This document shows, one piece after another, positions 9,045-18,289 of a DNA stretch of 64,000 nt (position 1 is its first letter; the number at the start of each line of letters is the position of its first letter). The DNA lies in assembly GCF_003268395.1 (NCBI RefSeq), contig NZ_LQXQ01000009.1, positions 1 through 64,000 of the forward strand, in the 5' to 3' direction. Both the position numbers and the translations under genes were made by a program. Below the pieces are notes generated by a model. The model saw only the letters and a list, made by a program, of their open reading frames with translations. It made no database searches and was not told the DNA's origin. The stretch comes from Acinetobacter sp. CFCC 10889 (lineage in GTDB: Bacteria; Pseudomonadota; Gammaproteobacteria; Pseudomonadales; Moraxellaceae).

Positions 9045-9986
9045 GTGTTTGAACTGGATTGTAAACTACTCAGCATTTTTTATCATATTTACAAGTTTAA
9101 AAGTGTGTCTTTGGCGGCAGATCATTTAGAAATGAGTCAGCCAACAGTGAGTAATATCCTCAATAAAATACGTGCTCATTATAATGATCCCTTATTCTTG
9201 CGCATTGGCAATGAAATGGTACCAACAGAATTGTCTAAACAGTTATTTCCATTGGTCAGTGAAGCATTGAGCAAAGTGGAAATTATTAATAATTTTACTG
9301 TGGATTTTGATCAAGAAGCTTCACATCAACAATTTACCATTGCGATGACAGATGTATCGCATTTGGTGTTATTACCGAAAATTTCGCAATATCTTAAAAT
9401 TCATGCACCACATGTCAAACTTAATGTTCGTGCAATTACCACCGAAACTAGTTATCAAATGGCAAATGGTGAAATTGATCTGGCGATTGGCTTTTTACCG
9501 CATTTGGAAAATGGTTTTTATCAACAAAAATTATTTGAACAGTTTTATGTGGTGATCGCCTCCAAAGATCATCAGCGTTTGAGCAATCAAAGTATTTCTG
9601 CTGAACAATATTTAAATGAATCCCACATTGATATTGATGCAGGCATTGGACACTATCATATTGAAAATGAGTTACATAATTTAGGTTTAAAGCGTAATAT
9701 TTTGATGCGTATTCCCAGTTATTTGGGCGTGGGTTTGGTGGTGCAAGATACCGACTCGATTGCAACAGTGCCATATTATTTAAGTCAGGTGTTATTATCT
9801 CGAGGGAATTTACAGATTTTACCTGCTCCAATTGCCTTTCCAACGTATTCAATCAAGCAGTATTGGCACATGTCTTGCCATCATAAAACCAGTCATCAAT
9901 GGTTAAGACATATGTGTTATGAAATTTTTAGTCAGGTCAATTCGATGCCTTTGCCAAGTCAATTGTTGAATGTTGCAAGAGATTAA
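9045..9986 (+). CDS. LysR-family transcriptional regulator
   Basis: About 313 residues. The N-terminal winged helix is clear (LLSIFYHIYKFKSVSLAADHLEMSQPTVSNIL..., about residues 6-40), followed by the periplasmic-binding-like effector domain. The GTG at 9045 is preferred because AGGTGA lies 11 bases upstream; a GTG at 9030 overlaps that site. It is convergent with the TetR gene at 9997 (10 bases apart), so it has no obvious divergent target. The effector is unknown. Confidence 0.82.
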   Translation: MFELDCKLLSIFYHIYKFKSVSLAADHLEMSQPTVSNILNKIRAHYNDPLFLRIGNEMVPTELSKQLFPLVSEALSKVEIINNFTVDFDQEASHQQFTIAMTDVSHLVLLPKISQYLKIHAPHVKLNVRAITTETSYQMANGEIDLAIGFLPHLENGFYQQKLFEQFYVVIASKDHQRLSNQSISAEQYLNESHIDIDAGIGHYHIENELHNLGLKRNILMRIPSYLGVGLVVQDTDSIATVPYYLSQVLLSRGNLQILPAPIAFPTYSIKQYWHMSCHHKTSHQWLRHMCYEIFSQVNSMPLPSQLLNVARD

Positions 9987-9996
9987 ACGTTTAAAG

Positions 9997-10617
9997 TTAA
10001 TCAGATTGTAGCTCTGATTCAGTTAATTTATCAGGTGTCATCAGTGCTTGATTGACATAGAGTTTAATCAGGCGTTCACGAGAGCCGATTGATTTTTGGT
10101 AATGCGTTGAATTTAAAAGTAATGATGCGCCATAAGTGACTGTCCAAATATAAGACAAATAGTCACGAATCGACATGATGCTATTTAATGACTTCAAATG
10201 CACCGCAAATAGGTCACGGATTTCTAAAATTCGTGCTTCACGGACTTGGTATAATTCTTCAAATAAGTCTTTGAGTTTACGTTCATTATTGGTTAAACGC
10301 TCTTCAATGACATGTAGTAAAATAGTACGGTTTGAGTTCAACATGTTATACAGCATGTACTGTGAAACATAAGTTTTAATGTCGTGATTGTGGTTTTTAG
10401 AAATATCTAATAAACGTTTTTCATTCAAAATAATCAGCTCTAAATACAACTGATTTTTGCTTTTAAAATGTTTATAAATCGTACCTTTGGCAATATCTAA
10501 CTCGGCAGCTAATTCAGCAAGGGTAATATCTTGATTATTATCGAGTAGTAAGGTTTCAGCCATGGCTAAAATTTTCTCTTTTCTGAGTAGAAAATTTTGT
10601 TGGCGAACTGTACTCAT
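9997..10617 (-). CDS. TetR/AcrR-family regulator, candidate regulator of the acyl-CoA dehydrogenase gene
   Basis: 206 residues. The helix-turn-helix is ITLAELAAELDIAKGTIYKHFKSKNQLY, about residues 31-58; the C-terminal domain is all-helical and poor in known motifs. It is divergent from the acyl-CoA dehydrogenase gene across a 488-bp gap that holds a near-perfect 22-bp palindrome. TetR proteins beside acyl-CoA dehydrogenases often sense acyl-CoAs; that role here is inferred only. Confidence 0.8.
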   Translation of the reverse strand: MSTVRQQNFLLRKEKILAMAETLLLDNNQDITLAELAAELDIAKGTIYKHFKSKNQLYLELIILNEKRLLDISKNHNHDIKTYVSQYMLYNMLNSNRTILLHVIEERLTNNERKLKDLFEELYQVREARILEIRDLFAVHLKSLNSIMSIRDYLSYIWTVTYGASLLLNSTHYQKSIGSRERLIKLYVNQALMTPDKLTESELQSD

Positions 10618-11105
10618 TTGAATAGTTCCAAATTATGGATAAAGAACGAAAATTGATTATAACAGGTATTATTCTCATTGAATAAAACTATAGTCTAGTT
10701 TTAGTGATAATTTTTAATTTTAATAATAAAAATCACGTAAATATTCAATCTCATACTGTCTTGAATTATTTGTCAATCAAACTGAACCTATGAGGTCAAT
10801 ATTTTTGAATAAAATTCCATTTTCAAGCAATTTGATTTATTGTTTTTGTGCTTTTTAACACTTTCAAAAATTTGAAAGTGCGACAGCATGTGTTATGCAA
10901 TTCGGGATTAAAAAACATATTGGCGATTATCTTTATTGACGTTTTTTCTAATGGGAAAGATGTTAATGCTGTGATTTTAAAGTTGATATTTCAACTAAAT
11001 TAAAATATGCCGAGTGAATATTGAAATCACGATGATGATTTTCATCGATTTTATTACGTAAAAAGGCTTCTGATCACACAAGAAGTCTGCAAAAAGGAAT
11101 GCGAC
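10618..11105. other. Long AT-rich intergenic region between divergent TetR and acyl-CoA dehydrogenase genes
   Basis: No coding potential seen. It contains the palindrome at 10859-10880 and must hold the two divergent promoters. An AAGGAATG ribosome site lies just before the ATG at 11106. Confidence 0.6.
10859..10880. promoter_or_regulatory. 22-bp palindrome, candidate TetR operator
   Basis: Perfect 10-bp arms (CACTTTCAAA with TTTGAAAGTG) separated by AA. There is no T run, so it is not a terminator. The size and symmetry fit a TetR-family operator, and a TetR gene lies 240 bases away. Confidence 0.5.
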
Positions 11106-12886
11106 ATGCCTCTCTATAATGCACCGCTTAAAGACATGGAATTTATTTTAAATGATGTGTTTAAAGCGGAACAATTTTGGCAAAATAACGAAAATTTAGC
11201 CCATTTGGATATGGCAACTGCCAATGCAATTTTAGAAGAAATGGCGAAATTTTGAAGAATGTCATTTTGGATTTAAACCGTTCAGCGGATGAAGAGGGCG
11301 GTGCACAGTTCAATCAAGGTGTGGTGACTACACCCAAAGGTTTTAAAGAGGCTTTTCAGCAGTTTGCTGATGGTGGTTGGATTGGTTTAGGGGCAAATGA
11401 AGCTTTTGGCGGTCAGGGCATGCCAAAAATGCTGACTGTATTGGCAGATGAAATGATCTGGAGTACCAATCCATCATTTATGCTGTATCCACTTTTGACC
11501 GTGGGTGCAGGCATGGCGATTGATCAGGCAGCTTCAGAGGAACAAAAGGCAACGTATTTACCAAAATTTTATACAGGTGAATGGTCAGGAACAATGTGTC
11601 TGACAGAGCCACATTCGGGTACAGATTTAGGTATTATCAAAACCAAAGCTGAACCAAATGCAGATGGTTCTTATAACATCACGGGAACGAAGATTTTCAT
11701 TACCAGTGGTGAGCATGATCTGTGTGAAAACATTATTCACCTCGTTTTAGCGAAAACCCCTGATGCACCTGCGGGTTCTCGTGGTATTTCACTGTTCATC
11801 GTACCGAAATTCTTAGTCAATGAAGATGGTTCTTTAGGTGAGCGTAATACATTAGGCGCAGGTTCGATTGAACATAAAATGGGCATCAAAGGTTCAGCAA
11901 CTTGCGTAATGAATTTTGATGCAGCCAAAGGTTTCCTTGTGGGTAAGGAAAATCAAGGTCTGGCTGCGATGTTTATCATGATGAACTATGAACGTTTGTC
12001 GATGGGTATTCAGGGCATTGGCGCATCTGAATATGCGTACCAGAATGCAGCACAATATGCGACGGATCGCCTGCAAGGTCGTTCGGCAACAGGTGTGAAA
12101 TCTCCTGAAAAGCCTGCGGATTCAATCTTGGTACATGGTGATGTGCGCCGTATGTTGTTGAATGTACGTGCTAATAATGAAGCATCCCGTGCATTTGCCG
12201 TCTATGTCGGTCAGCAACTGGATATTACTAAGTTCTCACGTGATGCTGAAGCAGTACGTAAAGCCAATGATCGTGTTGCGTTATTGACACCAATTGCCAA
12301 AGCTTATTTAACGGATAAAGCGTTGGATTCAGCTTTAGAAGCACAAATGTGTTTCGGTGGGCACGGTTATATTCGTGAATGGGGCATGGAACAGTGTATC
12401 CGTGACTTACGTATTTCACAGATTTACGAAGGTACCAATGGCGTTCAGGCGATTGATTTGATTGGTCGTAAAACCATTAAGTCGAATGGTGCATTCATCG
12501 CTGAATATATTGCTGAGATCCGTGAGTTTGCAGCGTCTATGAATGATGCTTTAAGTATTAAGGCTGCAACTTTGGATGTGTGTCATCAGGTTGAAGCATT
12601 GACGCAGTTTATTATTGAGCAAGCGAAGTCTAATCCTGATTTTTCGAATGCTGTGGCAGTGGATTATTTACACGCTGTTGGTTTGTTGAGCTTCACTTAT
12701 ATGTTTGCAAGTATTGCGCAGGCAGCTCAGGCGAAACCTGAAAGTTTCTATCAGAGTAAGTTAGTTTTGGCGCAGTATTATGTGGCGAAAGTGCTTCCTG
12801 ATTTGGCTGCACGTGTTCAGCGTATTCAGGCGGGTGCGGAGTTGGTGATGCAGTTGCCTGAGGATTATTTTACAGCGCAGGCTTGA
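11106..12886 (+). CDS. Acyl-CoA dehydrogenase (about 593 residues, with C-terminal extension), one frameshift
   Basis: FAD-dependent alpha,beta-dehydrogenation of acyl-CoA, the first step of beta-oxidation. The reading frame from the ATG at 11106 (MPLYNAPLKDMEFIL...) runs to a TGA at 11254; the rest is in the next frame from 11252. Restoring one T in the run at 11250-11253 joins EEMAKF to KNVILDLNRSADEEG and gives 593 residues. That is the size of the FadE-like subgroup with an extra C-terminal helical domain. Motifs include MCLTEPHSGTDLG, GERNTLGAGSIEHKMG and the C-terminal EGTNGVQAIDLIGRK with the usual catalytic-glutamate region. The thiolase and CoA-transferase genes downstream suggest a role in short-chain acyl breakdown. 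Confidence 0.9.
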
Positions 12887-12931
12887 TGAGTTTTTAGCTG
12901 TGAAGTATGAATTGGATGGATTGTAAAATTT

Positions 12932-13051
12932 GTAATGAGAGTTCCTTCTCTTGCGCCATATATGGCTCAGGGAGTAGGTTAGGATGAGGGGGATTTTACA
13001 TAAATATACCTCTCCCTAGCCCTCTCCTGAAAGGAGAGGGAACATCATTAC
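12932..13051. repeat. About 120-bp palindromic, MITE/REP-like intergenic element
   Basis: The ends are imperfect inverted repeats of about 18 bases (GTAATGAGAGTTCCTTCTC at 12932-12950 pairs with 13034-13051, with few mismatches). Inside is a second perfect stem, CCCTCTCC (13020-13027) with GGAGAGGG (13033-13040). The GGGAGTAGGTTAGG stretch near 12970-12983 also pairs roughly with CCTCTCCCTAGCCC near 13009-13022. It has no coding potential and only one copy in this window. It sits between the acyl-CoA dehydrogenase and thiolase genes. Confidence 0.55.
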
Positions 13052-13186
13052 CAATGTAATGCATTCATCAGTGTTTACAGAAATTTATTCAAACATGATT
13101 CAAGATGAATTATGGACAGTTTTGAGTCAGTCCGCTGACTCAGAATTCACAACAAAATTGAAAATAGATGGAACAGGTAGATAACA

Positions 13187-14356
13187 ATGATCGTAATCGT
13201 AGACGCAGTTCGTACCGCAATGGGCGGTTTTCAGGGTGCATTATCGGCATGTACAGCACCTGATCTGGGTGCAGTGGCAATTAAAGAAGTAGTTGCTCGT
13301 GCAGGTTTACAGCCGACAGATATTGATGAAGTAATTTTTGGTTGCGTACTGCCTGCGGGTTTAAAGCAAGGTCCTGCACGTCAGGCAATGCGTCAGGCGG
13401 GTTTGCCTGATACAACAGGTGCAACCACAATCAATAAAATCTGTGGTTCGGGTATGAAAGCAGTGATGCAGGCAGCCGATGCAATCAAAGCAGGTTCTGC
13501 AAATATCGTGGTTGCAGGCGGTATGGAGTCAATGTCCAATGCGCCGTATTTACTCGATAAAGCCCGTGCAGGCTACCGTATGGGACATGGCAAAGTCACA
13601 GATCACATGTTTCAGGAAGGTCTGGAAGATGCTGAAACAGGTTTGTCGATGGGCATTCTTGCTCAGGAAATGGCAGATAAAAAAGGCTATACCCGTGAAC
13701 AACAGGATGCTTATGCAATCAGCTCTTTAAATAAAGCCGTTGAAGCAGTCAATAATGGTTATTTCAAAGCGGAGATCGTACCTGTCACCGTATCATCACG
13801 TAAAGGTGATGTGGTTATCGAGCAAGATGAACAACCTTTAAATGCTAAAGCAGACAAGATTCCAACTCTACGTCCTGCATTTAAAAAAGACGGCACAATC
13901 ACCGCTGCCAATGCCAGTTCTATTTCAGATGGTGCATCAGCACTTGTTGTAACTTCAGAGGAAATTGCAGCAGAACGTGGCTTAAAACCACTTGCAAAAG
14001 TTGTGGCATACGCAACCAATTCACAGCATCCATCAGAGTTTACCATTGCACCCGTAGGCGCAATTGACAAAGTGTTGAAGCAAACAGGCTGGAAAGCTGA
14101 AGACGTTGATCTTTGGGAAGTGAATGAAGCCTTTGCTATGGTGGCGATGCTTGCAATTGACGGTTTTAATTTAGACCGTGAAAAAGTCAATATCAATGGT
14201 GGGGCATGTGCGCTCGGTCATCCACTTGGTTCATCTGGCTCTCGTATTATTGTGACGTTGATTCATGCTTTAAAACGCACAGGCGGTAAAAAAGGTATCG
14301 CATCATTGTGTATCGGTGGTGGTGAAGCGACTGCAATTGCTGTGGAACTGGTTTAA
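13187..14356 (+). CDS. Acetyl-CoA C-acetyltransferase (thiolase)
   Basis: 389 residues, full length for a biosynthetic/degradative thiolase. The reaction is acetoacetyl-CoA plus CoA to two acetyl-CoA, or the reverse. Catalytic residues are visible: C86 in NKICGSGMK, H345 in ACALGHPLGSSGSR and C375 in SLCIGGGEA, with NEAFA between. The first residues, MIVIVDAVRTAMGGF, match the family start. It is followed by a CoA-transferase on the same strand (134-bp gap). Together with the upstream acyl-CoA dehydrogenase this would allow breakdown of short acyl or acetoacetyl units to acetyl-CoA. Confidence 0.93.
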   Translation: MIVIVDAVRTAMGGFQGALSACTAPDLGAVAIKEVVARAGLQPTDIDEVIFGCVLPAGLKQGPARQAMRQAGLPDTTGATTINKICGSGMKAVMQAADAIKAGSANIVVAGGMESMSNAPYLLDKARAGYRMGHGKVTDHMFQEGLEDAETGLSMGILAQEMADKKGYTREQQDAYAISSLNKAVEAVNNGYFKAEIVPVTVSSRKGDVVIEQDEQPLNAKADKIPTLRPAFKKDGTITAANASSISDGASALVVTSEEIAAERGLKPLAKVVAYATNSQHPSEFTIAPVGAIDKVLKQTGWKAEDVDLWEVNEAFAMVAMLAIDGFNLDREKVNINGGACALGHPLGSSGSRIIVTLIHALKRTGGKKGIASLCIGGGEATAIAVELV

Positions 14357-14490
14357 TTTCTCAATCCCTTAAATTTTAAAATTTGATAACTCAAGATTGA
14401 CCAACATCCTTGTACGCAAGGGTGTTGGATGGTTGCATGCTGTATTTTTATTTTTTAGCTATTTTAAGCTGTATTTTTGAGATTTTTTAA

Positions 14491-15993
14491 ATGATTAACG
14501 GTTTAGAGCGTATTCGCTGTGCGGCTTTGCACGACAAAGTTATGTCTGTAGAAAAGGCAATTGAACTCATTCAAGACGGTGATGTCGTGGGAATGAGTGG
14601 TTTTGGTGGTGCAGGGGAAGCGAAAACTGTACCGCTGGCTTTGGCGGATTATGCACAGAATCATCCGATGAAAATTACTTTGGCAACAGGTGCGAGTCTG
14701 GGGAATCGCATTGATGGTCGTTTGAGTGATGCGCATGCTTTGACTCGTCGTTATCCTTATCAAGCCGATCCGACTTTACGTAAAGCCATTAACAATGGTG
14801 AGGTAATGTATATTGATCAGCATTTGTCAGAACTTGCTGATAATATTCGTCATAAAAATCTACCGAAAATTAATGTTGCCGTGATTGCTGCAACTGCAAT
14901 TACAGAAGATGGGCAAATTATTCCGACAGGTTCATGTGGCAACTCTGCAAACTTTGTTGAAATGGCTGATCATGTGATCGTTGAAATCGACAATACCATC
15001 AGCCCTGTACTTGAAGGTGTGCATGATATTTATGTACCCAAAGCACGTCCGAACCGTGATCCGATTCCATTAACCGCAGTTGGTGATCGCATTGGGACAA
15101 TTGGAATTAATGTTGATCCAAGTAAAATCTCTGCGATTGTGATCAATGATTTGCCTGATACTTCATTTAAAATGGATGAGGCAGATGATGAAACTTTAGC
15201 GATTGCCAAACATTTGGTTCACTTCTTTGAAAATGAAGTTGCTGTAGGGCGTTTGCCCGAAAATTTAGGACCACTTCAGTCAGGTGTAGGCTCGATTGCC
15301 AATGCTGTTTTTGCAGGTTTTGAACATTCTGATTTTCATGATCTGGAAATGTACTCAGAAGTGCTACAGGACTGTACTTTCCAATTGATTGATTCAGGGA
15401 AGATGAAGTTTGCTTCGGGCAGTTCAATGACCTTGTCGGATGATTGTGCCAAACGTGTAATGAATAATTTTGAGCAATACAAAGACAAAATCGTGATGCG
15501 TCCACAGGAACTGTCGAATAACCCTGAACTTATTCGTCGTTTAGGCATCATTGCCATTAACACGGCACTTGAGTTCGACATTTATGGCAATGTTAATTCC
15601 ACCCATGTGACGGGTACGAAAATGATGAATGGTATTGGTGGTTCAGGTGACTTTACCCGTCATGCGCACTTAGCGATTTTCGTGACCAAATCCATTGCCA
15701 AAGGTGGCGCAATTTCTTCGGTTGTACCGATGGTAAGCCATTGTGATCATGCTGAACATGATATTGATATTTTAGTCACAGAGCAGGGCTTGGCAGATTT
15801 ACGTGGACTTGCACCACGTGAGCGTGCTTTGAAAATTATCGAGAAATGTGCGCATCCAAGTTATAAAACTGATTTGTTGAGCTATTTCAATCGTGCATGT
15901 GCATTGGGTGGTCAAACGCCACATGTGTTACGTGAAGCTTTGTCCTGGCATGCACAATTTGAAGAAACGGGTAGTATGAAAAAAGTTGGTTAA
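14491..15993 (+). CDS. Acetyl-CoA hydrolase/transferase (succinyl-CoA:acetate CoA-transferase type)
   Basis: 500 residues, the length of the AarC/Ach1/Cat1 family, class I CoA-transferases that move CoA between acetate and succinate or hydrolyse acetyl-CoA. The N-terminal glycine-rich loop VVGMSGFGGAGEAKTVP and the central SGVGSIANAVFAG are present. The likely catalytic glutamate is E290 in SEVLQD, which aligns with the AarC glutamate. The GGSGDFTRHAHLAIF stretch is also typical. It probably disposes of acetyl-CoA made by the thiolase upstream, or activates acetate. Which direction prevails cannot be read from sequence. Confidence 0.88.
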   Translation: MINGLERIRCAALHDKVMSVEKAIELIQDGDVVGMSGFGGAGEAKTVPLALADYAQNHPMKITLATGASLGNRIDGRLSDAHALTRRYPYQADPTLRKAINNGEVMYIDQHLSELADNIRHKNLPKINVAVIAATAITEDGQIIPTGSCGNSANFVEMADHVIVEIDNTISPVLEGVHDIYVPKARPNRDPIPLTAVGDRIGTIGINVDPSKISAIVINDLPDTSFKMDEADDETLAIAKHLVHFFENEVAVGRLPENLGPLQSGVGSIANAVFAGFEHSDFHDLEMYSEVLQDCTFQLIDSGKMKFASGSSMTLSDDCAKRVMNNFEQYKDKIVMRPQELSNNPELIRRLGIIAINTALEFDIYGNVNSTHVTGTKMMNGIGGSGDFTRHAHLAIFVTKSIAKGGAISSVVPMVSHCDHAEHDIDILVTEQGLADLRGLAPRERALKIIEKCAHPSYKTDLLSYFNRACALGGQTPHVLREALSWHAQFEETGSMKKVG

Positions 15994-16056
15994 TCGACAG
16001 TTTTTCAAAGCTTTATACACAGATTGTCAATGGTGTATTTGGGCATGAATATTTCA

Positions 16057-16086
16057 ACCGAGTTATTTTGATAGCTCGGTTTTTGT
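16057..16086 (+). terminator. Terminator after the CoA-transferase gene
   Basis: ACCGAG pairs with CTCGGT around a 12-base loop (with a partly paired top), followed by TTTTTG. Confidence 0.65.
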
Positions 16087-16129
16087 TTAAAGCGATAACT
16101 TCAACGAGCAAGTAAGTCAGTTAAAAAAT

Positions 16130-16142
16130 CAACAATATGTTG
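16130..16142. promoter_or_regulatory. Candidate enhancer (UAS) for the sigma54 activator
   Basis: CAACAATATGTTG is a perfect inverted repeat (CAACA-ATA-TGTTG). It ends 77 bases before the GG of the -24 element. A related 13-mer, CAACAAATCGTTG, ends 76 bases before the GG of the second -24/-12 promoter (22641). Ten of its bases (AACAATATGT) recur 33 bases further on at 16164-16173, about three helical turns. Confidence 0.5.
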
Positions 16143-16216
16143 CTCATGCGATGTCGAAAAATAAACAATATGTATTAGTTAAAATATAAGAAATTGAATT
16201 TAAAAGTTATTTTTTC

Positions 16217-16232
16217 TTGGCACGATAATTGA
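16217..16232 (+). promoter_or_regulatory. Sigma54 (-24/-12) promoter of the ABC transporter operon
   Basis: TTGGCACGATAATTGA: a perfect TTGGCACG -24 element with the correct 12-base phasing to TTGA at -12 (consensus TTGC). A sigma54-dependent activator gene lies at the end of the same block. Confidence 0.65.
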
Positions 16233-16297
16233 AATCTATCTGAATATTTTATTTGAAATTGATCATGTATCAGTTTTAAAAATTCAGGTAATTTTTT

Positions 16298-17455
16298 ATG
16301 GCACAACATTCAACAGCGCATTTAATTGAACATTTGCTTCATCATGCGAAGTTAAATCCACAGGCGATTGCTATTCGACATAAATCATTGGGTTTGTGGC
16401 GAGAATATTCGTGGTCAACTTTACTGAATAAAAGTCAGCATTATGCAGCATTTTTACACGCACAACATTTTTCAAGGGTTGATCGTCTGCTGATTTTGAG
16501 TAGCCCTCATCCTGAGCAAGCGGCATTGTCTTTTGCAGTACAGGCATTGGGAGCTTCGATACAATTTTTTCATCAAGATTGGTTGGATGACTTGGTGGAA
16601 AATTTTCATGAAAAAGACAGTGTTTTAGCTGCAAGATTTATTGTTGTTGATCGCTTGGAACATGCTGAAAAATTAGCACCGAACTTTACTCAAGACACAC
16701 AGATTTATTATATAGAGCCTGCACTAAAACAGCAGAATGATGATAAAAATCAAAAAAATGCCAGAATTATTGCGCTCGCTGATGTGTCACACGAAGCTCC
16801 GATTATTTTTGAACATTTAAGTTTTGATGATAGTTATGCTGCCTTTATTTTTGAAAAAAAAGAGCATGGTGTAAAACTGATTTCAGATTTGAGTCATCGT
16901 TATCTGATTCAAGAAGCACACAATATTATCAATGTAAATCATATAGATCATACAGAAGAAGCATTTATCTCTCGTAGTTTTAGCAGTGTTGGGCATATTC
17001 GTTATCTATGGTCAACGTGGCTTGTGGCAGGTTTTACCTTAAATATTCCTGAAAGTTTAGCAACACGTGACCAAGATCGTCAGATGATTGCACCGACTTT
17101 GGTGCTAGGAACAAAATTGAGCTATGAGCGTTTGTATGATCATATTTTGCTGAAATTACCTGAAAAAAATACCGTCTTTAGACAGGCTTTAGAGCGTTAT
17201 ATCGAACAACGACAAAAGGGTAATCTGCCTACTTTTAGTCAGAAAGCTATTTTTAAACTTTTCAAACACAGCATTTTGGCTGAATTGGGATTAAGTCAAT
17301 TAAAAACTGCCTTGATCGTGGGTGAGGCATTGTCAGAGAAAAGCCAAGCTTTTTTTCAAATATTGGGTATTGAATTGCAATTTTGGGATGAGCGGACACG
17401 TTGGACTCGTCTAGCCGAAGACAACTTAGCTGCTCAACACTATGTTTTTCAATGA
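16298..17455 (+). CDS. Degenerate, shortened acyl-CoA-synthetase-like protein at the head of an ABC transporter operon
   Basis: 385 residues. The N-terminus resembles AMP-forming acyl-CoA synthetases of the large long-chain type: LGLWREYSWSTLLNKSQHYAAFL, then a RVDRLLILSSPHPEQAALSFAVQALGA region like the family's GDR..IL..N.PEW..A.LA..ALG. Where the P-loop YTSGTTGxPKG should stand (about residue 185) it reads AAFIFEKKEHGVKLISD, with no T, S or GTG. The later motifs (YGxTE, SGD, the catalytic lysine) are absent because the protein ends early. It cannot be a normal ligase. The frame is nevertheless uninterrupted, which suggests it is retained. In related operons of other proteobacteria this place is held by a full AMP-ligase. 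The function is unknown. Confidence 0.6.
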   Translation: MAQHSTAHLIEHLLHHAKLNPQAIAIRHKSLGLWREYSWSTLLNKSQHYAAFLHAQHFSRVDRLLILSSPHPEQAALSFAVQALGASIQFFHQDWLDDLVENFHEKDSVLAARFIVVDRLEHAEKLAPNFTQDTQIYYIEPALKQQNDDKNQKNARIIALADVSHEAPIIFEHLSFDDSYAAFIFEKKEHGVKLISDLSHRYLIQEAHNIINVNHIDHTEEAFISRSFSSVGHIRYLWSTWLVAGFTLNIPESLATRDQDRQMIAPTLVLGTKLSYERLYDHILLKLPEKNTVFRQALERYIEQRQKGNLPTFSQKAIFKLFKHSILAELGLSQLKTALIVGEALSEKSQAFFQILGIELQFWDERTRWTRLAEDNLAAQHYVFQ

Positions 17456-17466
17456 TGGGGTGGAGC

Positions 17467-18266
17467 ATGGGACAACAACACACATCGAATATTATCTTAG
17501 AACTTAAACATATCAATTTATCATTGCGCAAAGTCACGTATTAAAAGATTTAAATTTTCAAGTCCGTAAAGGCGAAATTTTTTCTTTAATTGGTCCAAAT
17601 GGTGCAGGTAAAAGTACAGCAATAAATATTATTAATGGTATTTATCAAGCTCAAAGCGGTGAAATTTTTTATCAAGGTCAATTGCTTGAGCATTATCGTG
17701 CGAACCAGTCAGCACCCTTAGGGATTGCTCGAACTTTTCAAAATCTCGCGTTATTTAAGCAGATGTCTGTACTGGATAATATTTTAACAGGGCGAATTTT
17801 ACATCAGCACAGTGCATGGTGGAGTACTTTTTTAAATTTACCGTCTTATCGTAAAGATGATGATTTTCAACGTTTAAAAGTAGAAGAAATCATCAAGCTG
17901 TTAAATTTACAAGCCTATCGTGAAACACAAGTCAGTACCTTGTCATATGGTATCCAAAAGCGGGTGGAGTTGGCACGAGCTTTGGCAGCAGAACCAAAGC
18001 TCTTGTTGTTAGACGAACCTATGGCAGGAATGAATTCACAAGAAAAACAACAAATTGCTCATTTTATCCAAAAAATTAATCAAAATTTAGGTATCACCAT
18101 CATCATGATTGAACATGACATTGGCATTGTTTTAGAGATTTCTGATCATGTGGCAGTTTTGGATTATGGGAAAAAAATTGCTGATGGCACACCAGAAGGC
18201 ATTAAAGCACATCCTGAAGTTTTAGATGCTTATCTGGGCACTTCAGTTCGAGCATTGGTTGAATAA
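17467..18266 (+). CDS. Branched-chain amino-acid-type ABC transporter ATP-binding protein (LivG-like), one frameshift
   Basis: 266 residues when repaired. The ATG at 17467 opens MGQQHTSNIILELKHINLS and runs out of frame at 17524-17525, where one T is missing (expected INLSFAQSHVLKDLNF). The rest is intact: Walker A GPNGAGKST, Q-loop region GIARTFQNLALF, ABC signature LSYGIQKRVELARAL and Walker B LLLLDEPMAG. The GMNSQEK D-loop and long H-loop tail are of the LivG type. It energises uptake through the two permeases that follow. It lies 11 bases after the ligase-like gene, so it is in the same operon. Confidence 0.88.
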
Positions 18267-18289
18267 AAAGTAAAAATAGAGAGGAATTT

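Noticed and set aside
12932..13051. CRISPR array
   Set aside because: The repeats are inverted arms of one hairpin, not regularly spaced direct repeats; no such array is seen anywhere in the window.
13759..14196. Long minus-strand frame inside the thiolase gene
   Set aside because: Antisense shadow of a highly conserved coding region.
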